Source: a bacterium 210917-SL.2.15 (GTDB taxonomy: Bacteria; Bacillota; Clostridia; Oscillospirales; Oscillospiraceae). From it: a DNA stretch of 64,000 nt. The stretch's first letter is position 1. Every line of letters starts with the position of its first letter. Location of the stretch: positions 27,344 through 91,343 of the forward strand of contig JAJCJC010000007.1 in assembly GCA_020555605.1 (NCBI GenBank). The letters run 5' to 3'. A program made the position numbers and the translations under genes. The notes beneath the pieces are model-generated. The model searched no databases, was not told the origin of the DNA, and saw only the letters and a program-made list of their open reading frames with translations. Below, piece after piece: positions 6,276 through 14,800 of this stretch.

Positions 6276-7502
6276 ATGAACGCAGTTGGGATCGATGTTT
6301 CCAAAGGGAAAAGCATGGTGGCTGCCCTGCGGCCAATGGGTGAAGTGGCGTTGCTGCCACAGGAATTTCTCCACACCGAGGTCGGTCTGGAGCAGATGGC
6401 CTACGCCATCATTGCGCTGGGGGAAGATACCCGCGTCATCATGGAGGCCACCGGACGCTACCACGAGCCGGTCGCGGCGGCGTTGCATGAGTACGGCATT
6501 TATGTCTGCGTCCTGAATCCGCTGTTCATCAAGCAGAGCGGGGGCGGTTCCATTCGCAAGGTCAAAACCGATAAGGCAGACGCCATGAAAATCGCCAAGT
6601 ACGGTCTTGACAACTGGGTGGATCTGCGGGAATATACTCCCATGGACACGGTAAGGCAACAACTGAAGCTGTGCAGCCGCCAGTATAACCTCTACATGAA
6701 AACGGTGGTATCGCTGCAAAACAATCTCATTTCATTGACCGACAAGACCTTTCCCGGTGTGAACGAACTGTTCTCCAGCCCAGAACGCGCCGACGGTCAC
6801 CAGAAATGGGTGGACTTTGTCATGACCTTCTATCACTGCGACTGCATCTGCCGCGTCAGTGAGAATGCGTTTGCCGAGCGCTACCAGAAGTGGTGCAAGC
6901 GCAAGGGCTACCATTTCAGCGCGGAAAAGGCGCAGGATGTTTATCTCGGGAGCTGCGGTCATTTCACCACGCTGCCGAAGAACGACAACACGAAATTGCT
7001 CATTACGACTGCTGCCCAGCAACTGCTTGCAGGCAAGATGACGCTGGCCGCCTTGCGCACTGAAATGACACGCCTTGCCAAGCAATTGCCGGAGTATGAT
7101 ATCGTGCGTGCCATGTACGGTGTGGGCGAGACGACTGCCGTGCAGCTCATGGCGGAGATCGGCGACGTGCGCCGTTTTCCGCGCCGCAGCTCCATCGTCG
7201 GTTTCGCGGGTGTTGATCCGGCTGTAGACCAGTCCGGCAAGCACAGCGCCAAGAGCGTCCCTACGACCAAGCGCGGCTCTCCGCATCTTCGGAAAACGCT
7301 GTACCAAATCGTCTGCACTTACCTAAAGAAGTCTCCTGTAGATGAGCCTGTGTACCAGTTCCTCGACAAGAAACGCAGCGAGGGCAAGCCTTATTTTGTC
7401 TACATGACAGCCGCGCAGAACAAGTTCCTGCGCATCTACTATGCCCGTGTGAAAGAGTGCCTGGAGGCTTTTGACGCACAGCAGGACACCTCACAAAGAT
7501 AA
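6276..7502 (+). CDS. IS110-family transposase
   Basis: A 408-residue DEDD-type recombinase. The N-terminal RuvC-like domain starts AVGIDVSKGKSMVAAL with the first catalytic Asp, and VIMEATGRYHEPV follows. The C-terminal Tnp domain (Transposase_20) has YGVGETTAVQLMAEIGD and IVGFAGVDPAVDQSGKH, with the conserved Ser. The length is normal and no frameshift is seen, so it looks intact. AAGGAGGAAC precedes ATG 6276. It acts with a bridge RNA in characterised relatives. Confidence 0.92.
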   Translation: MNAVGIDVSKGKSMVAALRPMGEVALLPQEFLHTEVGLEQMAYAIIALGEDTRVIMEATGRYHEPVAAALHEYGIYVCVLNPLFIKQSGGGSIRKVKTDKADAMKIAKYGLDNWVDLREYTPMDTVRQQLKLCSRQYNLYMKTVVSLQNNLISLTDKTFPGVNELFSSPERADGHQKWVDFVMTFYHCDCICRVSENAFAERYQKWCKRKGYHFSAEKAQDVYLGSCGHFTTLPKNDNTKLLITTAAQQLLAGKMTLAALRTEMTRLAKQLPEYDIVRAMYGVGETTAVQLMAEIGDVRRFPRRSSIVGFAGVDPAVDQSGKHSAKSVPTTKRGSPHLRKTLYQIVCTYLKKSPVDEPVYQFLDKKRSEGKPYFVYMTAAQNKFLRIYYARVKECLEAFDAQQDTSQR

Positions 7503-7523
7503 ATCAGATTGCTACTTTATCCC

Positions 7524-7554
7524 GGCTGGCGAAGCTTTTTCTCCAGCCTGTTTT
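7524..7554 (+). terminator. Terminator after the IS110 transposase
   Basis: GGCTGG (7524-7529) and CCAGCC (7543-7548) flank a 13-nt loop and are followed by TGTTTTG. The hairpin lies 22 bp past the transposase stop on the plus strand. Confidence 0.55.
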
Positions 7555-7648
7555 GTCATGCCCTTTTTCAGCTGTGCAAATTTTGCGGGACTTTTTTCAT
7601 TTCAGCTATTGACTTTTGTTTGCAGGACTCCTCGATTCTTAAAATGGC

Positions 7649-7789
7649 CTATTTTGTGTGGTGTCCAGCTCCAAAGACCAGAAGCAGGGCGACAGCACAG
7701 AGAAGTAGGCCAGTCCAATTTCGATCCATAATCAGCTTGATTACCGCCACAAGCAGCAGTCCGCCCACCAGGAGCACAACGCCGTTCAT
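7649..7789 (-). CDS. Small two-helix membrane protein, last gene of the immunity operon
   Basis: A 46-residue ORF from ATG 7789 to TAG 7649. It starts MNGVVLLVGGLLLVAVIKL, has a short MDRNW turn, then GLLLCAVALLLVFGA. Two transmembrane helices with a short charged loop resemble the layout of Imm17-type membrane immunity proteins, but the sequence is too short to assign. GGGAGG lies 8 nt upstream, and the ATG directly follows the TGA of the DUF4261 gene, so it is translationally coupled. The IS110 right end begins just downstream. Confidence 0.6.
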   Translation of the reverse strand: MNGVVLLVGGLLLVAVIKLIMDRNWTGLLLCAVALLLVFGAGHHTK

Positions 7790-8668
7790 TCAGCGTCCTC
7801 CCGAGGCATAGTTCCCCATGTGGATGTCCAGCACCTCTCTGGGCGGCTGGATCAGGGCGTCCTCATACTGGCACTTCCACTGAATCTCCCGGCACATCTG
7901 GCCATCCGCCACGCCGCCTATGGTTTCCCCATCCTGAATGGGGTTATCATGCTCCAATATGTACGATGCCACATTGTAGGCGTGGTTTACCACCCAGTTG
8001 GGGTCCATGCCGTGGAAGTGGTACTGGAGGTCGGGCAGGAGCAGGGTGCTCATACCCACCGTGTCGATGAGCATATCCTCCGTACCCTCAATGTTGAAGA
8101 AACGGACATTGACGCCAAAGCGGATAAACCGATCTGGCCCCTCAATCTGATGGGAGCGCACATCCTCTGCCAGAAACAGCTTGCCGCAGTTCTGGAAATA
8201 GAATGCCTCACAGGTGGGGTACAGCTCCGCCAGAGCCTCCAGAAAGTCGGCGTCCAGGTTGGCCCGTTCCAGCGCCGGAAGTGCCGCAGCCAGCATATCG
8301 GTGGCTACCACCTGATATTTACACTCCCGGAAGATCCGCTCCCGGTCCTCCTGGCAGTCCCACATCTGGCTCATCAGGAAGGCATCAAAGCCTTTGCCCT
8401 TGAACTTGTCGCATTTCATCACCATCAGCTGCACCGGGCATTTTCCGTCCTTGAACTCTGCAATATGCTCCTGTGCGGCAAAGCCAGCCATTTTCTTATC
8501 ATAACAGAAGCACTCTGTTGATCCGATGTGCTTCTCCATTACGGCAGTCATTTTTTCTTTATCCGGCATTTCTACCGGCTCTTTGAACAGCATCTGAATG
8601 AGATAGGGGCCACCGGGCTGGGGGCCTTTTTTGTCGTCCAGATTTTGCTGGAAAGCTTTATTGCTCAT
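7790..8668 (-). CDS. DUF4261 immunity-type protein
   Basis: A 292-residue protein matching DUF4261 in its C-terminal half: VNVRFFNIEGTEDMLIDTVG, LLPDLQYHFHGMDPNWVV, DNPIQDGETIGG and the terminal WKCQYEDALIQPPREVLDI. DUF4261 is common in polymorphic-toxin immunity loci. Cytoplasmic, with no signal or membrane segment. GGAGGAAACC precedes the ATG. A second DUF4261 domain is fused into the 2223-residue protein of the same operon. The cognate toxin is unknown. Confidence 0.85.
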   Translation of the reverse strand: MSNKAFQQNLDDKKGPQPGGPYLIQMLFKEPVEMPDKEKMTAVMEKHIGSTECFCYDKKMAGFAAQEHIAEFKDGKCPVQLMVMKCDKFKGKGFDAFLMSQMWDCQEDRERIFRECKYQVVATDMLAAALPALERANLDADFLEALAELYPTCEAFYFQNCGKLFLAEDVRSHQIEGPDRFIRFGVNVRFFNIEGTEDMLIDTVGMSTLLLPDLQYHFHGMDPNWVVNHAYNVASYILEHDNPIQDGETIGGVADGQMCREIQWKCQYEDALIQPPREVLDIHMGNYASGGR

Positions 8669-8680
8669 TTGGTTTCCTCC

Positions 8681-9460
8681 TTAGTAATCAAGCAAGATGG
8701 GCACCTGCTGTTCCTCGGCAAACCGCATGGCACGCCAGAACATGGAGAAGGCAAACTTGGCAAGGGATTGGGTGTCATACTGGGTGTGTTCCGGGATGTC
8801 CGCCTTGCTGTACTGTCCATCCGGGCCCAGGGTCCCGTCTACCGGGTATCCCTCGGTGTCTGCCCAGCCAAGGATGGTATCCTCATCGGCCTGCCACGCC
8901 AGCTGGTTCAGCTTTTCCAGCTCCTTCCGCAGTCCGCCCAAGGTGGCGATCATCGTCTGATCATCGGTGGGCAGAGGGCCTTGGAATAGAAAGCTGTCGG
9001 TGAGGGGAAACCACCAAGTCGCGCCCCGAAGCAGGGACCACACCCGCTCCTCGTCCGATGCAAGGCGGGCAATCAGGGGATGCTCCCCGAAGTCCCAGTC
9101 CTTCTCCACGGTGAGAGGCACCGGTTCCTCGTATGTATGACAGGCGGCCACCAGCAGCATAGCGCCAAAGGCATCCCAATCTGGCTTATCGGTGTAATAG
9201 GGCCGCTCGTTGTCCTCCGGCCATGGAGTGTAGGGCGGTTGGTTCGGCTGGGAAATGGCGGCTAAGATCTGATCCCGCCAGTCCTCCACTGCCGCCTGGA
9301 TCTCAGCCGGGGACAGCTCCTCCTCGTTGTCGGCGGGTTCTCCATCCGGGGTGATCCGGCTAAAGGTGTATCCGTTTTCCTCCGCCCACTGCTGAACAAC
9401 AGTTTTCCAGTTGTGAGAATAGTACCGGGTCAGCGTCCCGGCGTAAATGTCAAGTCCCAT
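8681..9460 (-). CDS. Conserved protein of the immunity array (unnamed family)
   Basis: A 259-residue acidic soluble protein starting MGLDIYAGTLTRYYSHNWKT. Tryptophan-rich motifs (WKTVVQQWAEENGY, DWDAFGAMLLVAACH, FAFSMFWRAMRFAEE) suggest a compact alpha/beta fold. I do not recognise a named family. The start at ATG 9460 is set by GGAGTGAAACTT, since the in-frame GTG at 9469 would sit inside the ribosome site. It lies 12 bp before the DUF4261 gene. Confidence 0.6.
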   Translation of the reverse strand: MGLDIYAGTLTRYYSHNWKTVVQQWAEENGYTFSRITPDGEPADNEEELSPAEIQAAVEDWRDQILAAISQPNQPPYTPWPEDNERPYYTDKPDWDAFGAMLLVAACHTYEEPVPLTVEKDWDFGEHPLIARLASDEERVWSLLRGATWWFPLTDSFLFQGPLPTDDQTMIATLGGLRKELEKLNQLAWQADEDTILGWADTEGYPVDGTLGPDGQYSKADIPEHTQYDTQSLAKFAFSMFWRAMRFAEEQQVPILLDY

Positions 9461-9480
9461 AAGTTTCACTCCTTTTTTGT

Positions 9481-9807
9481 CTATATCATTTCATACAGCA
9501 GGGCAGCGTCGCCCTGCACCAGTTCCAGATGGGAGCGCAGCGTTTCAAGCCCGCTTTGCACCGCCTCGGTGGGCAGATCCCAGTCTGGGGCAATTTCAGC
9601 GGCCAGCAGATGAGTCGCCAGCTCTCCCTTCAGCAGCGCGCAGTCCAGGGTGTCCTCCGTCTGGGGCGCTGAAAAACGGACATCCAGATCCAGCTCGCTC
9701 TCGCACCAGTCCCAGATGGCCATGTAGACCGCGCCGGGGCGGCCGCCGTCGGACAGCTCCTGCCGCCGGCCGTCTTTGAGTAGATAAAAGGATGCGATCT
9801 GCGACAT
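9481..9807 (-). CDS. Small hypothetical protein of the immunity array
   Basis: A 108-residue acidic protein (MSQIASFYLLKDGRRQELSD...WDWCESELDLDVRF...LELVQGDAALLYEMI) with a good AGGAGG before ATG 9807. No family is recognised. The alternation of strand-like and helix-like segments and the small size fit other immunity proteins, but function is inferred only from position. Confidence 0.55.
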   Translation of the reverse strand: MSQIASFYLLKDGRRQELSDGGRPGAVYMAIWDWCESELDLDVRFSAPQTEDTLDCALLKGELATHLLAAEIAPDWDLPTEAVQSGLETLRSHLELVQGDAALLYEMI

Positions 9808-9818
9808 GGCAATTCCTC

Positions 9819-10355
9819 CTAAATGTTATTCGCTTCCATCAGTCCTTCGGCCTGCATCCGAATCACATAGAAAGCCCGCACCCAGTCCAGTTCCTGCTCC
9901 ATGGATTCCTCCAAAGCCAGCAGGCGGCGCTTTCCCAGCCTGCGGTCCAGGAGGGCAAAGATACGAACAAGAGGATTCTCGCTGACAAGGCTTTTCTCAA
10001 TGCTCTGGTTGTTAAAGATCTCAAACGCCTCATAGAACACCTTTTGGTCAAAGGTGCCCTGCTCCAGCGCAAAGGCATGGGCCTGGTTGATGGCCTCTTT
10101 TGCGGAGTCACAATCTTTCAGCGTTGTAGACCGCAAATGATGAAATTTCGTCCACACATTCTCAAAATAGGTGTAGTAGTTGCTCCGGAGCACTTCCACA
10201 CCGTCCATGCGGATGGCTGCACGCCCCTCATGGTCGGCGCTTTTGCTGTAACTGGTGGCAAAATACTGGATGTGGCCCCGGAGTGCCGGGCACAGGTAGT
10301 CATTCTCCAATTTGTTCCGGATTCCACTCCAAGTGGATACTCTACTGTTTGACAT
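9819..10355 (-). CDS. SF0329-family protein
   Basis: A 178-residue protein. WSGIRNKLENDYLCPALRG, IQYFATSYSKSADHEGRA and IRMDGVEVL match the pattern WS-x-KLE...L.GR..Y..T.Y....D..GR..I..DG.E of the SF0329 family, which recurs in Firmicutes immunity clusters. The tail is helical. ATG 10355 is chosen for AAAGGAAACAACACC upstream, since the extra N-terminal 19 codons overlap the previous gene. Confidence 0.6.
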   Translation of the reverse strand: MSNSRVSTWSGIRNKLENDYLCPALRGHIQYFATSYSKSADHEGRAAIRMDGVEVLRSNYYTYFENVWTKFHHLRSTTLKDCDSAKEAINQAHAFALEQGTFDQKVFYEAFEIFNNQSIEKSLVSENPLVRIFALLDRRLGKRRLLALEESMEQELDWVRAFYVIRMQAEGLMEANNI

Positions 10356-10381
10356 AGGTGTTGTTTCCTTTCTGCTGATTC

Positions 10382-10933
10382 CTACTGCTTTTGGAGATAC
10401 TCCCGGAAGCATTCGATGAACTCCCGATTCCGCTTAGGGACATCGAACCCCTTCCGATGGGGGAAGAACCCCTCCTGTTCCACATCGTCCAGCAGCTTGG
10501 GCAGATTGGAAAACCGGGCAAAGAATGGTAGTGCATAGTCCTGGATCTGCCCGGAAATTTCCTGGATAGAGCGTTCCCGCTCCAGCAGAGTAGATACCTC
10601 ATAGCGGGGGAAGTCATCATACCGGTGGGTCAGCCGGGCGATGGAGGTACCCACGATACCATCATAGGTTTCCTCCGTCCCTTCCTGCTCACTGCGCCAC
10701 TGGGCAATCACCTGGGAACTCACATCGAAGAAGGCAGTAAAAGTGGTGGAGCCAAAGCGGATGGAGGGGGAAAAGTAAAAGGAGAACACAAAGATGCCGT
10801 CTTTTTTGTAGATGTCATTTTTGCTCTTGCGGTATTTGTAGCCCAGCGGGATCAAAGGCTCCGCGATCCGCTCACAGGTATAGACGAAGATCTCACGGGG
10901 CTTGGTTCCCTTGGGAAAATCCTTCTTCTCCAT
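10382..10933 (-). CDS. DUF4304-like protein
   Basis: A 183-residue protein. Early motifs PLGYKYRKSKNDIYKKDGIF and VFSFYFSPSIRFGSTTFTAFF resemble the GFKK-x-F-R-x-x-x-D...I-x-x-Q pattern of DUF4304 and similar stress/immunity families. The C-terminal half is helical (FIECFREYLQKQ). It is preceded 9 bp upstream by the CbrC-family gene. Family assignment is tentative. Confidence 0.45.
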   Translation of the reverse strand: MEKKDFPKGTKPREIFVYTCERIAEPLIPLGYKYRKSKNDIYKKDGIFVFSFYFSPSIRFGSTTFTAFFDVSSQVIAQWRSEQEGTEETYDGIVGTSIARLTHRYDDFPRYEVSTLLERERSIQEISGQIQDYALPFFARFSNLPKLLDDVEQEGFFPHRKGFDVPKRNREFIECFREYLQKQ

Positions 10934-10942
10934 GTTGCCACC

Positions 10943-11806
10943 TCAATCAAAATCCATCCAGACCAGGTGCTTTCCACAGTGGAGGCACTGGAACAGATAG
11001 CATTGCAGATGCCCGCCATTGACGGATTCCCGGATCATTCCCTTCTGCTCCTCGTCCCACATGGGGTCGTCCAGCACCTCCTCCAGCACACCCAGTGCCC
11101 GCAGTTCTCTGGCTCCCACATTACCCAAATAGGCGCAATAGTCACCACAATGGGCGCGCCAGTATTCCTGCTGCCAGCCGGAGTAGCCGGGGGTGCGGTG
11201 GATCAGCTCGTCCAGCTTCTCCGGATCGTCTACACCATCGTCCACAGAGAAATCATCTTGAAAACTACCGTCATATTTCCGGGCTGCTTCGCCGTTGGCG
11301 ATGCACTCTGGGCACAGATATGCAATATCCTCCACTGAAAAGAACGGATTGGTATAGAAAATATGGGTCGTCTTGCCACAGCAGTCGCAGACAACGCCGT
11401 CTGCGGATTCCTCAAAAGCCCCAGTTTCCAGAGGGTTTGGGTGATACCGGAAGGCGGGCAGGCCCAGCTGGGCCTGCCGTTCCTTCTCTTTCTGCTTTTC
11501 CTCCGGCGTTTTGGGCTTGCGGAGAGCATAATGATTGCCCCAGTTTTCCGCATAGTCCTTCAGCGTGCCCAGCCGCTTGAGGGTCTTTTTATCGGAACGA
11601 TTTCCGATTTGGCAGAGCAGTTCATAGGCATCCTTCTTGAAGTCCAGCAGATCATACACATCCACCAGCACTTCCTTGGCCTGCTGATCCTCACTCTGCT
11701 CAAGTTCTTCCTTGAAGGTATATAGAGCGCGGACACTGTCCGGACCTTCATTGGTCGCAACAAACTGTTTTTTTAGTTCGATATAGGTTTTTTGATATTC
11801 TGTCAT
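10943..11806 (-). CDS. CbrC-family protein (colicin-tolerance type)
   Basis: A 287-residue protein. Residues ~1-110 are helical and family-extra. Residues ~115-287 match CbrC/UPF0167: LPAFRYHPNPLETGAF, a CCGK zinc-type pair, LCPECIANGEAA, then ELIHRTPGYSGWQQEYWRAHCGDYCAYLG. E. coli CbrC is linked to tolerance of colicin E2, so this fits a bacteriocin-defence role. Start ATG 11806 follows GGGAGGTGCGACCA. It lies 15 bp after the giant poly-immunity gene. Confidence 0.8.
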   Translation of the reverse strand: MTEYQKTYIELKKQFVATNEGPDSVRALYTFKEELEQSEDQQAKEVLVDVYDLLDFKKDAYELLCQIGNRSDKKTLKRLGTLKDYAENWGNHYALRKPKTPEEKQKEKERQAQLGLPAFRYHPNPLETGAFEESADGVVCDCCGKTTHIFYTNPFFSVEDIAYLCPECIANGEAARKYDGSFQDDFSVDDGVDDPEKLDELIHRTPGYSGWQQEYWRAHCGDYCAYLGNVGARELRALGVLEEVLDDPMWDEEQKGMIRESVNGGHLQCYLFQCLHCGKHLVWMDFD

Positions 11807-11821
11807 TGGTCGCACCTCCCA

Positions 11822-14800
11822 TCAATCCCACCAGAAATACCAGACGGTGGACTGCCACAGAACATCTGCCAAGGAGCCAATGCTTCCATCCTCATTCTGA
11901 TCCAGATCTGGGCAGAAACCATATTGCTCCACAGCCACCTCCATAGCTCTTTCCTTGGAGATCGGAGTTGGAAGTTCAAACTCCAATTCATCGTGGCTCA
12001 TGGCGGCAGGGATGGCACCATGTTGCTCGAACCAGTATTTCGCCACTGCCATCAGGTCCGGTGTGTCGGGACACTCATTCCAATTTCCAAAGGGCAGGTA
12101 GGCGAAGATCTCCCAGGGGTTCTTTACCGGAATTTTAGCCAGAATGAGCGGATATGTCATTCCGGTATCATCGTTCCAATAGTTTGCGAAGCGGTCGTTG
12201 GGTTCTCCGCCCTCCATCTCGCCCAGGACTTCCTCATCCCAGTCCAGATCATCGTCCTCGGCTTCTTCCTTGCGCTGGCCAGTCAATTCCTCCAAAATCG
12301 CCTTTCCGTCCTTGACGGGAGCGGAGAGCGCCTTCTTCCGGTACTCCGTTACGGTTTTGAGGTCAAATTCATAGAAGTCCGCATCATGCTCCGAATCGGC
12401 GTTCATTACCAGACACTCCAACAGCGTTTCATCATCCGCCTGGATAAGCACGGGAACAAAGCCCTCCCGTACCCCCAGCCGCTGGGCGTAGCTGTATGCC
12501 GACATGATGGGGTCATCATCTGCCATGGATGGGAAATAGGTACACTCGCAGTCCAAATACTCCATGATGGCATGAGCCACCTCGGAAGGTTCCAGCGTGT
12601 CCTCGTCGAAGTCCTGTCCCTGCCAGTTGGCAAAGCGTTCTTCGATCACCTCTGCCATAGCCTGATAGTAGTCCTCGTCAAAGGGGATGAACAGGTAGGC
12701 TTCATCTTGGAACTCATCGGAGTGATACCGCTCCGGGCCGAAGAAGCGGAGGGCGTTGTCGTCAACATCGGCAGGATAGTAGGGGCTGTCGCCCTCTCCG
12801 TAGTAATAGCCTGCAAAGGCACGGCCTTGCTGATTGAATAGCACAGAGAACAGACAGCCGTCCAGCTCATCCCGGATAAACTCCCGCAGATCCACGCTGG
12901 CAGGATCAGCCTTGACCTTTTCTACGACCTCTCCGTACTCCACGAGGAATTCTTCACCCATCAGGTCGTGTTCCATGCACCAGCGCAGGTAGATGGCCAT
13001 GTGGTTATAAGCATTGATGGGGTCAATAGGCAGTTCCTTCTCCTCAATGCTCTCAAGGTGATAGGAAGCGTCGTCCATCTCGCCGTCAAAATCATCATTG
13101 GAAAGAGTGCCACGGGTGATAGCATCCTGACGGGTGGGGGTTACGACAAAGCTGATGCCGTTCATTTTGTCCAACAGAGCATCTGCATCATGCTCCATTT
13201 TATAGTCCAATTCATCCCGGTAGAGGGGGATCACCTGATAGAAGTTGACCTCCTCGCCGCCCGGCAGGGTGCAGACCTCGCCGCCCTCCTCTGTACTTTG
13301 GGGGCCGGTGAGAATGGCGGCACACAGCTTCGTATTTTCCGCAAAGTCTTCCTCATTGTTCATGGTATGACCGAAGCCCAGCCAGGTGTCGCTGGCAATG
13401 GGCAGGCGGGCCAGAACCTTCAGCAGGCGGATGGGCCAGTACCACTTTTCGTCTTTCATGGACTCCTGATCCAGCTTCCAGTCCGCAGGCAGCGCGATAG
13501 CCAGCTCCGCCCGCTCCAGCTTGTATTCCGCCAGTTCCTCCGGCACATTCATCCGGTGAGCACCCATACCCATGGTGACCAGGGTGTAATAGTCCCGCTC
13601 CTCAGTGGGCGGCACCATGCAGATGTCCACATGGATGTCTGGAGAAACCAGCTCGTGGAACACATTCTCAATCTCGCCGAAATACTGCTGGATGTGCCCC
13701 TCGACGGCCTCCATCTCCTTCTCGGTGTAGACTTCGGGATTACTGAATTCTTCCTCATCCTGCTTGTCATCATTGTCCGAGTGGTCGCAGCTGTCATCCT
13801 CTGGATCTCCCTTTATAGGCTCGTAACCAATCTTCAGGGTCATCTGTTCCTCTGGCAGAGAGACACCGGGGCTGCGGGTGATGGTGTGTTTATCGTCCGC
13901 AGAAAAACCGATGGTCTCGCCGTCTTGCAGCGTCACATCACACGCCAGCACATAGGAGGCAAGGCTTGCCAAAAAGTCCCGTAGTTCCTCCGGCTCAGCG
14001 TCGGTGTTCAACACCTCCATTTCCTCCTTGCCAAACACATCCATGCCGTAGGTGTAGCCGTTTAGGCCCCCCTCGCTCCGGTACAGTCCGAACCAAACCC
14101 AGTTGAAGATGGGCAGTTCGTCCTTTTTGAGCATATCGGCAAGGCCCTCATAGAAACGAGGCTCAAATACCACGCCGCTGGTGTAGACACCGGTGGCGTA
14201 TTTCTGCTTGCAGCACACTGCCATCGCCTTGGTGAACAGCTTACCCCGTTCCAGCAGTTTTTCCTCCTCGCTCAACACAGCCACCACGATATGGGCCTTG
14301 TGTGCTTTGGCCACTTCTACGGCCTCTGGCCACATATAGTTGTTTTCGGCGTTGATCTCTGCTTCATTGTCCGGGATGTGACCGTGGAATAGTGTCACAA
14401 TCAGCATCATATTGCCGACCCGCATTACCACAGCGTCATCGCTGTTCTCAACATCTTCGTCGCCCTCATCCGGCTCCTCATCTACGATGCCCCATTCTTC
14501 CCGCAGATCTCGAATCAACTGCTCCTTGTCCCACTCTGCTTTGGAGAGGAGCACAGATCCGGCAAAGGAACCCTTATGGTCGGTTTCCTCCTCGTCGGCG
14601 TCATCCTCAAGATCCTCTGCATCTTCATCCGGATCATAGAGGGATTCATGCTCCAGTCCGCGGATAAATTCCTCAAAGCTGTCTGCCAGATGGGTAATTT
14701 TATAGTCATTTTCCTGATCCACATGGACTACCGCAGGCTCTCCCTGAGGGCCGCAAGCCCGGTAGTCCAGGAAAATCATATCGTGTCCGGCGCTTGGACA

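Larger units (their letters stand above)
6010..7640 (+). mobile_element. IS110-family insertion sequence (edges approximate)
   Basis: A plus-strand insertion in an otherwise minus-strand region. It holds one transposase gene, an upstream non-coding stretch of about 270 bp and a downstream stretch of about 140 bp. IS110 elements usually lack terminal inverted repeats and target duplications, so the exact ends cannot be read from one copy. The stated limits are the neighbouring gene boundaries and so are outer bounds. It separates the ICE control genes from the immunity operon. Confidence 0.7.
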
